Positions 52,814-61,250 are shown, counted from the first letter of the stretch. The stretch is 64,000 nt of DNA from Halomonas sp. GFAJ-1 (GCA_002966495.1 CP016490.1:682001-746000), one strand, 5' to 3'. Program-made: numbers and translations. The notes: generated by a model not told the origin, from the sequence alone.

Positions 52814-53731
52814 TCATTCGGCTACGTCGGCCTGTGGCATGTCTGGTAGTAAAGCCTCTTCGGGCGAATCGCCTTCAGGTAACAGCACACCGGTGCTAAG
52901 AATACCTGGGTCGCGAATGGTCTCAGCAATTTCGGGTAACAGTACTAAAAGCTCAATACGTCGATTAATAGGGTCTGAAGAGGAAGTGTCAGGCAGCGAT
53001 ACCCGATCAGCAAAGCCCGATACGCGCAATAGTTGACCTGGATCAAGCCCACCGACCACCAACTCCCGACGCGAGGCATTCGCGCGGTCACTGGATAGCT
53101 CCCAATTACTGTAGCCTCGATAGCCACCCGCAAAAGGCACGCTGTCGGTATGACCGCTGATGCTTAGGTCATTGGGCAATTCATTGAGTAACGGCGCGAT
53201 AGTGCGCAGAAGGTTGCGCATATAAGGTGCTACCTGATCGCTACCCAGCTGGAACATGGGCCGCTGCTCTGTATCAAGCAGCTGAATGCGCAGTCCTTCA
53301 CGGGTAAGATCAAAACGCATTTGGTTGCGCAGCTGGCGCAGCTCAGGGTCTAGCTCAATGGCCCGCTCTATACGTTCTTGTAAATCAGAGAAGAACCGCC
53401 GTTCTTGCAAGCTGGGCCGCGGCTGCAATGACATGTCTACCTGGGCGCGCTCTCCATCGCTATGCGCTGGGTCAGGCCCGCCGCCTGGGATAACCCGCGA
53501 ACTGCCGCCGCGATCCCCGGTCATCGCGGTTATCAGCGGCGTGCTAAAGTAGTCCGCCACGCCCTGCCGTGTTTCTTCACTGGAGACGCTTAAAATCCAC
53601 ATCACCAGGAACAGAGCCATTAGCGCGGTCATAAAATCAGCTAAGGCGATTTTCCATGCTCCCCCATGATGAGCATGAACCACTTTTTTGCGCCGTATGA
53701 CTATTGGGCGCTTGTCACCGCCCTGACTCAT
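52814..53731 (-). CDS. motB: Flagellar stator protein MotB
   Basis: A 305-residue stator B subunit of the E. coli type. The cytoplasmic start RRKKVVHAHHGGAWKIA leads into the TM with the ion-binding Asp (ALADFMTALMALFLVMW). The plug region follows, and the OmpA-like domain includes ISGHTDSVP and LLRVSGFADR, ending NRRIELLVL. It overlaps motA by four bases. It is followed by cheA-cheW. Confidence 0.95.
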   Translation of the reverse strand: MSQGGDKRPIVIRRKKVVHAHHGGAWKIALADFMTALMALFLVMWILSVSSEETRQGVADYFSTPLITAMTGDRGGSSRVIPGGGPDPAHSDGERAQVDMSLQPRPSLQERRFFSDLQERIERAIELDPELRQLRNQMRFDLTREGLRIQLLDTEQRPMFQLGSDQVAPYMRNLLRTIAPLLNELPNDLSISGHTDSVPFAGGYRGYSNWELSSDRANASRRELVVGGLDPGQLLRVSGFADRVSLPDTSSSDPINRRIELLVLLPEIAETIRDPGILSTGVLLPEGDSPEEALLPDMPQADVAE

Positions 53732-54597
53732 GCATTACCGCCCTTTTTGGCGTCACGCACGTACTCTTCAAGTTCTGAGAAACTAGGACGTTCGGTGCTG
53801 TGCAGTGCTTTACGGCCAAACTCAACGGCTAACTGAGGCGCATAGCCGTGCAAGCTAGCCAACAGCGTGACGCGGATGCACTGCAGCATTTTTTCCGCTT
53901 CTTTTGCTTGTCGATCGGCATAGCTTGCAATGGGGCTGATAAAACCGTAACCCATCAAAATGCCTAAGAAGGTGCCCACTAGCGCCATAGCAATCATCTG
54001 GCCCATCTGTTCCGCACTGGCGTCGGCGTAGGTCAGCGCTTTAATAACCCCCATGACTGCCGCCACGATACCAAACGCGGGCATGGCATCACCTACTTTA
54101 GCAATCGCATCAATGGGAATATGGGCTTCTTGCTCAAATACTTCGATTTCGTGAAGCATCAGCTCGTCGATTTCCATCGGCTCCATGCCGCCACTTACCA
54201 TTAGGCGCAGGTAATCAGTTAAAAAATCCATAATGTGCGGGTCCGCAAGCACCGTGGGATGCTCTTGAAACAGCGGGCTTTCCTGAGGGTTATCGATATC
54301 GCGCTCAATCCCCAGCATCCCCTCACGGCGCACTTTGGAGAGAATCTTGTACTGCAGCGCCATTAGCTCCATGTATAGGGCTTTGTTATATTTTTTGGTC
54401 CGTTTGAGCCGCGGCAGTATTCTAAACGTGGCTTTAATCGCTTTACCGTTGTTGGCGGCAATAAACGCGCCTACGCCCGCACCGCCAATAATTAACAGCT
54501 CTAAAGGTTGATACAGGGGGCCTAAACTACCACCTGCCAGCACATAGCCGCCAAACACACACAATATTACGACCACATAACCTAGGAGAATCAGCAC
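53728..54597 (-). CDS. motA: Flagellar stator protein MotA
   Basis: A 289-residue stator A subunit of the E. coli type. TM1 and TM2 are at about 3-50 (IGGAGVGAFIAANNG), the cytoplasmic loop has the charged motor-contact region (REGMLGIERDIDNP), and TM3/TM4 are PAFGIVAAVMGVIKAL and MIAMALVGTFLGILMGYG. It heads the motA-motB-cheA-cheW operon. The 219 bases upstream contain no convincing sigma-28 site, so control may be by FlhDC or another promoter. Confidence 0.95.
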   Translation of the reverse strand: MLILLGYVVVILCVFGGYVLAGGSLGPLYQPLELLIIGGAGVGAFIAANNGKAIKATFRILPRLKRTKKYNKALYMELMALQYKILSKVRREGMLGIERDIDNPQESPLFQEHPTVLADPHIMDFLTDYLRLMVSGGMEPMEIDELMLHEIEVFEQEAHIPIDAIAKVGDAMPAFGIVAAVMGVIKALTYADASAEQMGQMIAMALVGTFLGILMGYGFISPIASYADRQAKEAEKMLQCIRVTLLASLHGYAPQLAVEFGRKALHSTERPSFSELEEYVRDAKKGGNA

Positions 54598-54816
54598 AAG
54601 CAGTGTCCTTGCGATAGCAGTTTTTGTATCAACGGAGCGCCAACCACTGCTTCATCATTATGAATAACACTGGAGGGTTCCATTTCAAGTGGAGCTTAGT
54701 CATATCATACTAAGATGTAGGCGATGTTTAATGGAAAAGTACCACCGCCTTTTAACGCTATCTATGCGCTAATGGCTGTTTTTATTATATTGCGTCGTCC
54801 TGTGAGTGGGTCATGG

Positions 54817-55362
54817 CTATGTTTCTGTACCCGCCGCTCCGCGTTGGGCTTTACGGGTTTTCCCGGCACGTGAAGGCGGCTGGCAAATACCGCACACATA
54901 GCCGTGAATCGGGCTATGTGCATGGGCAACAAATCGCCCCTCACACCGGGTACACGTATTTAGCTGCAGCAGATCACTTTCAAAAAAACGTACCAGTGTC
55001 CACGCTCGCGTTAAGCCCAACACTGGCTCCACGTCTTCAAGCGCTATTTGTTCTTCGTAAAGTCGGTAAGCTTTAACGAACGCATCAATACGTTCGCAGC
55101 AGGTATCTTGTTGTAAACTTGCATAAATATTATAAAAAAGTGATGAGTGCACATTAGGCAACCAGGTAACAAACCAGTCGGCCGAAAAAGGCAACATCCC
55201 TTTTGGGGGCGACATGCCACGCACTTCTTTATACAGCTTAATTAGGCGAGTACGGCTTAGATCCGTTTCCGTTTCTAACACCTGCAAACGTGCACCTAAC
55301 TCAATCAGTTCGATTGCCAGCTGTACTTGATGCATTTCATCAACCAAGCTTTTCTGGCTCAC
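54817..55362 (-). CDS. flhC: Flagellar master regulator subunit FlhC
   Basis: The 181-residue partner of FlhD in the FlhD4C2 activator of class 2 flagellar genes. N-terminal helices (VQLAIELIELGARLQVLETE) and the zinc site are both clear: CTRC and CGIC, two CxxC pairs 20 or so residues apart near the C-terminus. Its ATG overlaps the flhD stop by four bases. flhC normally marks peritrichous flagellation; here it occurs with flhF, which normally marks polar flagella. Confidence 0.95.
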   Translation of the reverse strand: MSQKSLVDEMHQVQLAIELIELGARLQVLETETDLSRTRLIKLYKEVRGMSPPKGMLPFSADWFVTWLPNVHSSLFYNIYASLQQDTCCERIDAFVKAYRLYEEQIALEDVEPVLGLTRAWTLVRFFESDLLQLNTCTRCEGRFVAHAHSPIHGYVCGICQPPSRAGKTRKAQRGAAGTET

Positions 55363-55691
55363 TCCGCCCCTCCTTTGGGTAGTGAATCGAACGGTTCGCA
55401 GGCTGATAACAGCGATGCATGCAATCCCGACAGCCCTTGATCCCTGGGATTTTCCATAATTTGGCGTAAGCGCTGCCCGCTAGTTTGACTAAACCGACAT
55501 ACCAATTGATTGGTACGCGCCAGCTTCGTTAACTGCCAAGCATTAAGTGAAACGAGCAAATCTGCCAGTTCACTATCAACTTTCAGGCGAAACATGGCGG
55601 CCTCTCGATCCTCACTCAGTAGGCGCTGGGCAAGAAGCAGGTACGCTAAGTTTAATTCTTCAATTTCATCGAGAAAGTTTGATTGGCTCAT
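55359..55691 (-). CDS. flhD: Flagellar master regulator subunit FlhD
   Basis: A 110-residue FlhD: EIEELNLAYLLLAQRLL at the N-terminus, AMFRLKVDSELADLLVSL in the core and QLVCRFSQTSGQRL with the cysteine that links FlhD dimers. It is first in the flhDC operon; the 103 bases upstream to fhlB include AT-rich elements (TTTATAAACTTTATAAT on the plus strand) that may contain its promoter. Confidence 0.93.
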   Translation of the reverse strand: MSQSNFLDEIEELNLAYLLLAQRLLSEDREAAMFRLKVDSELADLLVSLNAWQLTKLARTNQLVCRFSQTSGQRLRQIMENPRDQGLSGLHASLLSACEPFDSLPKGGAE

Positions 55692-55794
55692 AGTGTTCCA
55701 CCGGACGACACAGGCGCGACTTTATAAACTTTATAATGACGCCATGGGTGACTTTTTCCATAAGCATCATGGTTGCACACAACGTCTACATTGG

Positions 55795-56088
55795 CTACTT
55801 GAGCTGTTCACGGTGACTTAGCGCACCTTCAGAAAGCTCAAACACCCACACCAGAAGCTCAGCAACGACCTGATATAAACTCGCCGGTATCTCGGCATCT
55901 AAATCCAGCTGCATGAGCAGTGCCACCAACTCAGGAGCGTCGTGCACATAAATCCCCTGGCGCTGCGCCTCTGCCATAATCCTCTCAGCTAACTCACCAT
56001 ACCCTTTCGCCACTACCCGGGGTGCCTGCTCCCCATCTCGATAAGCCAATGCTACGGCTTGGCGGCGGCGCTCACCCGGCGTCGTCAT
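55795..56088 (-). CDS. FlhB C-terminal-domain-like protein (FhlB family)
   Basis: A 97-residue protein equal to the part of FlhB downstream of its self-cleavage site: AVALAYRDGEQAPRVVAKGYGELAERI corresponds to the segment after PTH, but the membrane part and the NPTH site are absent. Such stand-alone homologues are known in Bacillus and pseudomonads, where they can partly replace the FlhB C-terminal fragment. It overlaps the 3' end of fliK by 17 bases, so the two are probably coupled; fliK is the length-sensing partner of FlhB. Confidence 0.88.
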   Translation of the reverse strand: MTTPGERRRQAVALAYRDGEQAPRVVAKGYGELAERIMAEAQRQGIYVHDAPELVALLMQLDLDAEIPASLYQVVAELLVWVFELSEGALSHREQLK

Positions 56089-57286
56089 GGTGGCTCTCCA
56101 AACTTATATGCCGTGATTTAACCTGCACTTTGCGAAAATCCAAGGCTTCTAAACGTTGCTCTAACGCGCTTACCCCCTGCTCAAGTTGCCGATATGTCGC
56201 CAGGTCTTCGGTGGTAAGGTCGATGCTGAGCACTGACTGATAGAGCCATAAAGTAACGCTAAAAGCGCCTATGTTGGGCACTTCGAGCTGCATTTCAGAG
56301 CGCCACCCTTCGCCCGAATCAGTCTCGTCCTGGGCACCCTCACGCCCCTCGTCACGTGTAGGCAAGTTAATCACTAGCGCCATAAAAATCCCGGCCCACA
56401 CGTCTCCCTCCCAACGTATGGTAGGCATAACCAGCATCTCCAGCTGCTGACGCACTAGGCTCTGCAGGTTTTCATGAACAATCTCACGACCACCGCGCTG
56501 GATAGCTACGTCGGCTAGCTCGCGAGCGCCCACTGTTTCAACTCTCGCTTGGGCCGATTCTTGCCGCTCTGCCTGTAACGCGGCAGGGCTGGCTGGCGTA
56601 TTGAGGAAGGCCACGGGGCGCTCAAGTATCAGCATATCGCTTGCGACTGGTACCAGCGCTGTATTAGGCAAAATAGAAAAGTTGCCAGGTCCCGTTGGCG
56701 CAGAGGAGCCCGGCGCTAAAGAGGTAGCAACCGCCGACAACACATTCACGCTAGCAGGCAGCACAGGCCGTGGGCCGGGCTGCATCTGAGGCTCACGCAG
56801 TAGCTGCTGACGAGAAACATCGCCCTGGAACCAACGCTTCAAATGAGACTCGTAGAACAAACCACTATCACGTACGCTCGACTCTAGACGCGTCGCAAGC
56901 GTCGTAGCTGACGGCGCGTCTAGAGCGCTCATTAGGGGAGCTTCAGGGCGCATAACGGTGGGCGGCGCAGGAAAACGCAGCAATACATCCGCAATCGTGC
57001 GTGCCGCAGGACTTAAATGAGTCTGGGTGGAGCCTGGGGCTGTATTGGCGCCGCCTTGGGTAGCTAGGCGCTGCCCATCCGGGGAGGTTGGTAAGCGCTT
57101 GAGGTCACCTAGCGGCAGCGACATTGGTCGCCCGTCTAAGCTAGCATCACCTTGTAAGGCTCGCGGACCTTCTCCGGGCGGAACAGGCTGCACAGGAGCA
57201 TTTAAGGAGCGCTGTAAAGAGGCTTCTCCTTGACGCCCAAGCACTTGGTGCATGAGGGTATCAATAAGTGGCGTGATGCCACTCAC
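56072..57286 (-). CDS. fliK: Flagellar hook-length control protein FliK-like
   Basis: A 404-residue protein with a long low-complexity N-terminal two thirds, rich in Pro, Ala, Gln and Ser, and a folded C-terminal part (about 290-395; FSVTLWLYQSVLSIDL and LEQRLEALDF) fitting the hook-length control domain. The N-terminal molecular-ruler plus C-terminal switch layout supports FliK. It overlaps fliT upstream and fhlB downstream. Sequence conservation in this family is low. A second fliK near fliJ cannot be excluded because that region is outside the window. Confidence 0.72.
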   Translation of the reverse strand: MSGITPLIDTLMHQVLGRQGEASLQRSLNAPVQPVPPGEGPRALQGDASLDGRPMSLPLGDLKRLPTSPDGQRLATQGGANTAPGSTQTHLSPAARTIADVLLRFPAPPTVMRPEAPLMSALDAPSATTLATRLESSVRDSGLFYESHLKRWFQGDVSRQQLLREPQMQPGPRPVLPASVNVLSAVATSLAPGSSAPTGPGNFSILPNTALVPVASDMLILERPVAFLNTPASPAALQAERQESAQARVETVGARELADVAIQRGGREIVHENLQSLVRQQLEMLVMPTIRWEGDVWAGIFMALVINLPTRDEGREGAQDETDSGEGWRSEMQLEVPNIGAFSVTLWLYQSVLSIDLTTEDLATYRQLEQGVSALEQRLEALDFRKVQVKSRHISLESHHDDAG

Positions 57287-57690
57287 GGAGCCTCCTGGTC
57301 TTGTGTGCCTTCAGGGTCATAAATGTCATGGCTGCCCTGCTGCGGCGCATAGGCTCGGTGCAAATCACGCTGGCGTTGAGATACGCCAATTAACTTCCCA
57401 AGCTCCTCGCGCCGCGCCACTAAACGTCGGCGAATTTCGACGTCGTGCTCAAGAATACTTTCCAGCAGCTCAGCCTTACGAGTTTTGGCAGAAGCATCTA
57501 ACACGACTTTTTTATCAAGCTCACGTAACTCTTCGACTAATGTAACGTAATGGGTACGCTGCTCAATAAGCTCTGGCCACTGCTCCGCATTGGCTAGCTC
57601 TTGCATATGCCTTGCACGTACAAGCAGTTTGGCATAAGCCTCTAACAGCGCTTGTGGAGTAGAGCTGTGGACAGCGTCAGAACCCGACAT
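57283..57690 (-). CDS. fliT: FliT-like flagellar chaperone
   Basis: A 135-residue, mostly helical, charged protein, placed right after fliS as fliT usually is. It has YAKLLVRARHMQELANAEQWPELIEQ and later KAELLESILEHDVEIRRRL, typical of FliT-type chaperones. I place the start at 57690, with AGG 6 bases upstream; the open frame runs a further 12 codons. The C-terminal 25 residues are hydrophilic. Its four-base overlap with fliK suggests translational coupling. FliT sequences are weakly conserved, so the call leans on position. Confidence 0.68.
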   Translation of the reverse strand: MSGSDAVHSSTPQALLEAYAKLLVRARHMQELANAEQWPELIEQRTHYVTLVEELRELDKKVVLDASAKTRKAELLESILEHDVEIRRRLVARREELGKLIGVSQRQRDLHRAYAPQQGSHDIYDPEGTQDQEAP

Positions 57691-57697
57691 AGTTGCC

Positions 57698-58114
57698 TCA
57701 TGCACTCTGCTGTTGGCCGATTTCACGCCAAGCTGAAGCGATATCTTCCAGTAACCGTTCCGCCTGACTCAGACTCTCTTCATCGTTACGTAGGTTAGCA
57801 ACTAAGAGTAAGCGAGCAATATAGTCGTACAAGGAAGCTAGCCGCTCAGCAATGGCACCGCCCTGCTCCTGATCCAATGCAGCCGCTAATCCATTATTAA
57901 CAATATCCAACGCCTTGGATATCGACTTTCCCTTCTCGGCTGTGTTGCCTGCCTGCATGTGAATTCGTGCCGCCCGGATAGCCGCTTGGGCGCCGTCAAA
58001 CAGCATTACGATAAGCTGGTGCGGGTCAGCAGACATCACACCGCTTTCCACGCCGACACGAGCATACGCCTTAGCACCACGTCCGTAGGCGGCGCCACCG
58101 CGAGAGTATGTCAT
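57698..58114 (-). CDS. fliS: Flagellin chaperone FliS
   Basis: A 138-residue FliS. The start at 58114 gives MTYSRGGAAYGRGAKAY, with AAGGAG upstream. SADPHQLIVMLFDGAQAAIRAAR and the helical bundle around SISKALDIVNNGLAAALD are typical of the family, which binds the flagellin C-terminus before export. It is the first gene of fliS-fliT-fliK-fhlB, and a sigma-28 promoter lies 106-132 bases upstream. Confidence 0.93.
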   Translation of the reverse strand: MTYSRGGAAYGRGAKAYARVGVESGVMSADPHQLIVMLFDGAQAAIRAARIHMQAGNTAEKGKSISKALDIVNNGLAAALDQEQGGAIAERLASLYDYIARLLLVANLRNDEESLSQAERLLEDIASAWREIGQQQSA

Positions 58115-58219
58115 AAGCGGGCACTCCTTCATTAGGTAACACAACAGCTGAACCCATAGGGCCAATACATGCTGTTAATGATTCAAAAATTTGAGCTTTC
58201 AAGCTCAGCTATAGTAGTT

Positions 58220-58246
58220 ATATCGGCGCGCCAACCACAGACTTTA
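58220..58246 (-). promoter_or_regulatory. Sigma-28 (FliA) promoter for fliS-fliT-fliK-fhlB
   Basis: On the minus strand TAAAGTCT (58246-58239), 11 bases, then GCCGATAT (58227-58220). This matches the FliA consensus at 14 of 16 positions. Confidence 0.75.
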
Positions 58247-58297
58247 ACCCTCAGACACACTTTCGCTTAGAAAGTAATGTTCACGAGGTGAGCGTTA

Positions 58298-58326
58298 GCG
58301 TTGCTGCTAGACAATGGCAGCAACGC
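58298..58326 (-). repeat. Inverted repeat downstream of the YcgR-HD-GYP gene
   Basis: GCGTTGCTGC (58298-58307) and GCAGCAACGC (58317-58326) form a perfect 10-bp stem with a 9-base loop, just after the stop codon at 58332. No T-run follows on either strand, so it may be a weak terminator or an mRNA-stabilising end. Confidence 0.5.
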
Positions 58327-58331
58327 TCATA

Positions 58332-60023
58332 TCAGGTGGATACTGCCACTTCCCTAACAGGCCGCCCTAACCGCTCAAAGACATCACCACGCACGGATAC
58401 TCCCAACGTATCGCGCAGTGGCGGCTCAACCCCCTCGGCCAGCACTACTTCCGCTGGCGTCCCATCTTTATTAAGACGCACGATCCAGGCCAATTGCTCA
58501 CTTGAAAAGTGGGCAAGCGAGCCAACAGGAAGCGTTTTGAAGTGCTCGACATAGCGCTTGATCCAACGAGGGTCAAATTGATGCGGATGACGCAATAAAT
58601 GACGATAAATTTGTTGCGCTGTTCGAGCTGGACGATCGGCCCGATCACGGCGCATTGCCTCAACCACATCCACAATTGCACTGGCTTTAGCCAACTCGTT
58701 GATGTCATTACCCGACAAACCACCTGGGTAGCCACTGCCATCAAGCCGCTCGTTAATACCCCCAATAACCGCTTTGGCAACGGAGGCTGAAAGCCACTGG
58801 CAGTTGTGTAGCCGATCCATTAAAAGGGACACATGCTCACTCATGGCCTGACGATGGGTAGCTTCAAAACTGGGCGCCTTGAAGACCACCTGGGGCACAA
58901 GCGCTTTGCCTAGATCGTGGATCAGACCACTGGCCACAATCGCCTTTTGCACATCGCGCGGCATGTTACTTCCCACCAAATCCAGCAGGTGCACTGCCAC
59001 GGCAATACCATGGCGCACGAGGAGCGGCTCGGGGGATAAGCAGCGTGAAGCAAATAGCAAGGCCTCGCGGTCTTCTTCATGCAGCGTTAACACACGGTCG
59101 GCGTTGCGTGAAAGCTGCCGAGAGTCAATATCACTACCCTGTTTTAGCAGCAGTAATTGAGCATCGAGGTAGGCCGCTACTTTCACAAGGCGCCGAGCCG
59201 TCGGGGTGGCGTAACGCTTAATATCGCGGCGCCCAACGAGCTCTGACCCGTCGGTGCGCCTACCTGCCTGCTCAAACAATGGCGACGGCTGACGATCCTC
59301 TTGCGTCTCTTTCTTATAACGTGCCGCTTCACGCTCAATTTCACACACGAAGTACCAAATTTGACGCTCTTGATCCGACGTACAATTGGCAAAACGAAAC
59401 CCTACCCGCAAGATATGGCGCTCAGAGTCTGTTTTCTGGTGGCGGGCCACGCCCAGCACTTCAAAATAAGTACCATCAGGAAAGGTGTAGGCAAGCTTAA
59501 GGGGGCCATCTGCCTCAGCAAGCACGCCACTCGCAGTTAAGGGTAGCTCTATCTGGCAACCATCCTGGGAAAGATCGCGCAACTCACCTTGGACGCTCTC
59601 ACCATCAGCGCTCACCACGGCTGCGGACACCACCATCCCCATGCGTAACTCTGCGCGAAACGATTCGCGCCGCTGCAGCACATCTATTGAGACTGGGTAG
59701 TCGCTACAGCATAAAAAACGCCCACCGGTGCGTCGCGTTTCGGTTAACGAAAGCAGCGGCGTACGCAACACCTTGCCCTGAGACTGACCACGTAAAAAAA
59801 ACTGTTCTCCCTGCTGCAGGCGGCCTAGCAAATAACCAACGGAAGAGAGATCCATCACTAGAGCTTCACCCGAGTGCTGCTCCATTAACACGATAGGCTC
59901 AGGGCGCGCACCCGACGCAGCTAAGCAGAGCGAGACACCACCACTTTCAATCATGGCATTTAAATAATCGCTTATCGTTGAGGCACTGGTAACGCTTTCA
60001 TACTCATCTTGCTGAACGACCAT
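58332..60023 (-). CDS. YcgR-PilZ-HD-GYP fusion protein
   Basis: A 563-residue protein. Residues about 15-110 form a YcgR-type N-terminal domain and 115-235 a PilZ domain with both c-di-GMP motifs, RRESFR (118-123) and DLSQDG (150-155). Residues about 280-510 form an HD-GYP domain with HDLGK (369-373) and DGSGYPGG (428-435). The usual HHE just before this is INE (423-425), so two metal-ligand histidines are missing and phosphodiesterase activity is doubtful. YcgR alone slows the flagellar motor when c-di-GMP is high; this version may add a binding or regulatory output. It stands alone between fliS and flaG. Confidence 0.88.
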   Translation of the reverse strand: MVVQQDEYESVTSASTISDYLNAMIESGGVSLCLAASGARPEPIVLMEQHSGEALVMDLSSVGYLLGRLQQGEQFFLRGQSQGKVLRTPLLSLTETRRTGGRFLCCSDYPVSIDVLQRRESFRAELRMGMVVSAAVVSADGESVQGELRDLSQDGCQIELPLTASGVLAEADGPLKLAYTFPDGTYFEVLGVARHQKTDSERHILRVGFRFANCTSDQERQIWYFVCEIEREAARYKKETQEDRQPSPLFEQAGRRTDGSELVGRRDIKRYATPTARRLVKVAAYLDAQLLLLKQGSDIDSRQLSRNADRVLTLHEEDREALLFASRCLSPEPLLVRHGIAVAVHLLDLVGSNMPRDVQKAIVASGLIHDLGKALVPQVVFKAPSFEATHRQAMSEHVSLLMDRLHNCQWLSASVAKAVIGGINERLDGSGYPGGLSGNDINELAKASAIVDVVEAMRRDRADRPARTAQQIYRHLLRHPHQFDPRWIKRYVEHFKTLPVGSLAHFSSEQLAWIVRLNKDGTPAEVVLAEGVEPPLRDTLGVSVRGDVFERLGRPVREVAVST

Positions 60024-60202
60024 GCTCGTTTCGCCTTCCCTACCACGTTATTGTTTGACACCCAACCCGAAGCGGCAGAGCATAACAGAAGCTTTCAGCA
60101 AGCCACATGAGTCCACCAGCCTAATTATTTTTCTTTTTACAGATACCTATCTATAAAACTTGGTCGATCTAAAAAAAGCACCACAGGCCCAGCGCTAACT
60201 TC

Positions 60203-60229
60203 TAAAGATTAAAATGTGCCGGCCGATAA
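60203..60229 (+). promoter_or_regulatory. Near-perfect sigma-28 promoter for flaG
   Basis: TAAAGATT (60203-60210), 11 bases, then GCCGATAA (60222-60229): 15 of 16 consensus positions. It gives a leader of about 95 bases to the flaG ATG. It lies in the 307-base region 60024-60330 between two divergent genes. Apart from this promoter that region is AT-rich and shows no gene. Confidence 0.85.
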
Positions 60230-60330
60230 ACATAGCGAGGCTCAGCAATTAAGCAATAAGCCGCCTCAGCCTTTGATATTACAACGCCACCTAGCCGTTA
60301 GGCTTACTTGCCTTTGAAGGAACGTCTCTT

Positions 60331-60690
60331 ATGGGCCCACTGCCATTAGACAGCTCGTCTGCTTCACTACCCACTCCATCAACGCAAACGCTTACGCCGC
60401 GCCAAGAGCTTGTGAATAAGCTAAGCCAGCTCACAACACAAGAGAGCCAAGCTCCTGCCAGCAACACAGTCACAAAAGAAGAGCTGGTTGACCCCATACA
60501 GCGTATTAACGATGTTATGCGACCACGCGGGCTTGAGTTTGATGTTAGCGAACAGTCCACGCGCATCATCACCCGGGTTGTCGACCGAGATACAGGTGAT
60601 GTGATTCGCCAAATACCGGCTGAAGAAGTGCTTTTACTTGCCGAACAGCTAGAAGAAATGCAAGGCCGACTTATCTCAGCGGAAGCGTAA
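60331..60690 (+). CDS. flaG: FlaG family flagellar protein
   Basis: A 119-residue protein. The first 50 residues are a disordered Ser/Thr/Pro/Gln segment; the rest is the FlaG domain (DPIQRINDVMRPRGLEF, IITRVVDRDTGDVIRQIPAEEVL). FlaG proteins influence filament length. GAAGGA precedes the ATG. A near-perfect sigma-28 promoter about 100 bases upstream fits a filament-stage protein. It converges on fliE, with an inverted repeat between. Confidence 0.92.
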   Translation: MGPLPLDSSSASLPTPSTQTLTPRQELVNKLSQLTTQESQAPASNTVTKEELVDPIQRINDVMRPRGLEFDVSEQSTRIITRVVDRDTGDVIRQIPAEEVLLLAEQLEEMQGRLISAEA

Positions 60691-60708
60691 AATAACCGTG
60701 TTTAGCAA

Positions 60709-60771
60709 GCGAACGCTTAGCAGTACACAGTAAGACTTTAAAAACTGATTAGCCTTTCAGTTAGCGTTCGC
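60709..60771. repeat. Nested inverted repeat between converging flaG and fliE
   Basis: GCGAACGCT (60709-60717) and AGCGTTCGC (60763-60771) form a perfect 9-bp pair around a 45-base interior that itself holds AACTGA/TCAGTT (60743-60748 with 60757-60762). It could end transcription from both sides, though no T-run is present. Confidence 0.5.
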
Positions 60772-60821
60772 CATGCTACTTTTCACACACCACGCCCATA
60801 GCCCCAGCTTTGCCTTGCTAG

Positions 60822-61148
60822 TTAGACCTGCATATTCATCACGTCCCGATAGGCAGAGACTAGCCGGTTACGCACCTGCAACCCCATCTGAAACGCAACG
60901 CTGGCCTTTTGCATATCTACCATAACGTCATTTAACTCAACATTAGGCTCACCTGCCTGAAACGCCATTGCCTTAGCGTTAGCGCTCTGCTGAAGACGGT
61001 TAATGCGCTGTATGGAAGCTTGCAGCTCACTACCGAAACCGCCCTGACCAACAGCGGTAGAGACATGCTCGCCTTTAATAGGCTGAGCCGCCTGGGAAGC
61101 CATGTTCTGCATCTGCTGCAGGGCAGCCTGAATAGGGGGAGAACTCAT
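60822..61148 (-). CDS. fliE: Flagellar hook-basal body junction protein FliE
   Basis: A 108-residue FliE. The C-terminal part carries the family signature: VELNDVMVDMQKASVAFQMGLQVRNRLVSAYRDVMNMQV (described as DVMVDMQKA, FQMGLQVRN and YRDVMNMQV). FliE joins the MS ring to the rod and is the first rod protein exported. It is divergent from fliF, separated by 256 bases. Confidence 0.95.
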   Translation of the reverse strand: MSSPPIQAALQQMQNMASQAAQPIKGEHVSTAVGQGGFGSELQASIQRINRLQQSANAKAMAFQAGEPNVELNDVMVDMQKASVAFQMGLQVRNRLVSAYRDVMNMQV

Positions 61149-61229
61149 ACGTATGCCTCAGTCGCATGAAAGTAAAATAATGCCTGCAGCCTATCACTGG
61201 TAGCATAAGACTCATACGAACAAATAGGT

Positions 61230-61250
61230 ACGAAAAGCCAAGCTTTTCGT
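61230..61250. repeat. Short palindrome in the fliE-fliF divergent region
   Basis: ACGAAAAGC (61230-61238) and GCTTTTCGT (61242-61250) are perfect inverted 9-mers with a 3-base centre. It lies in the 61149-61404 regulatory region between divergent operons and could be an operator shared by both, or a hairpin. The rest of the region shows no gene. Confidence 0.5.
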
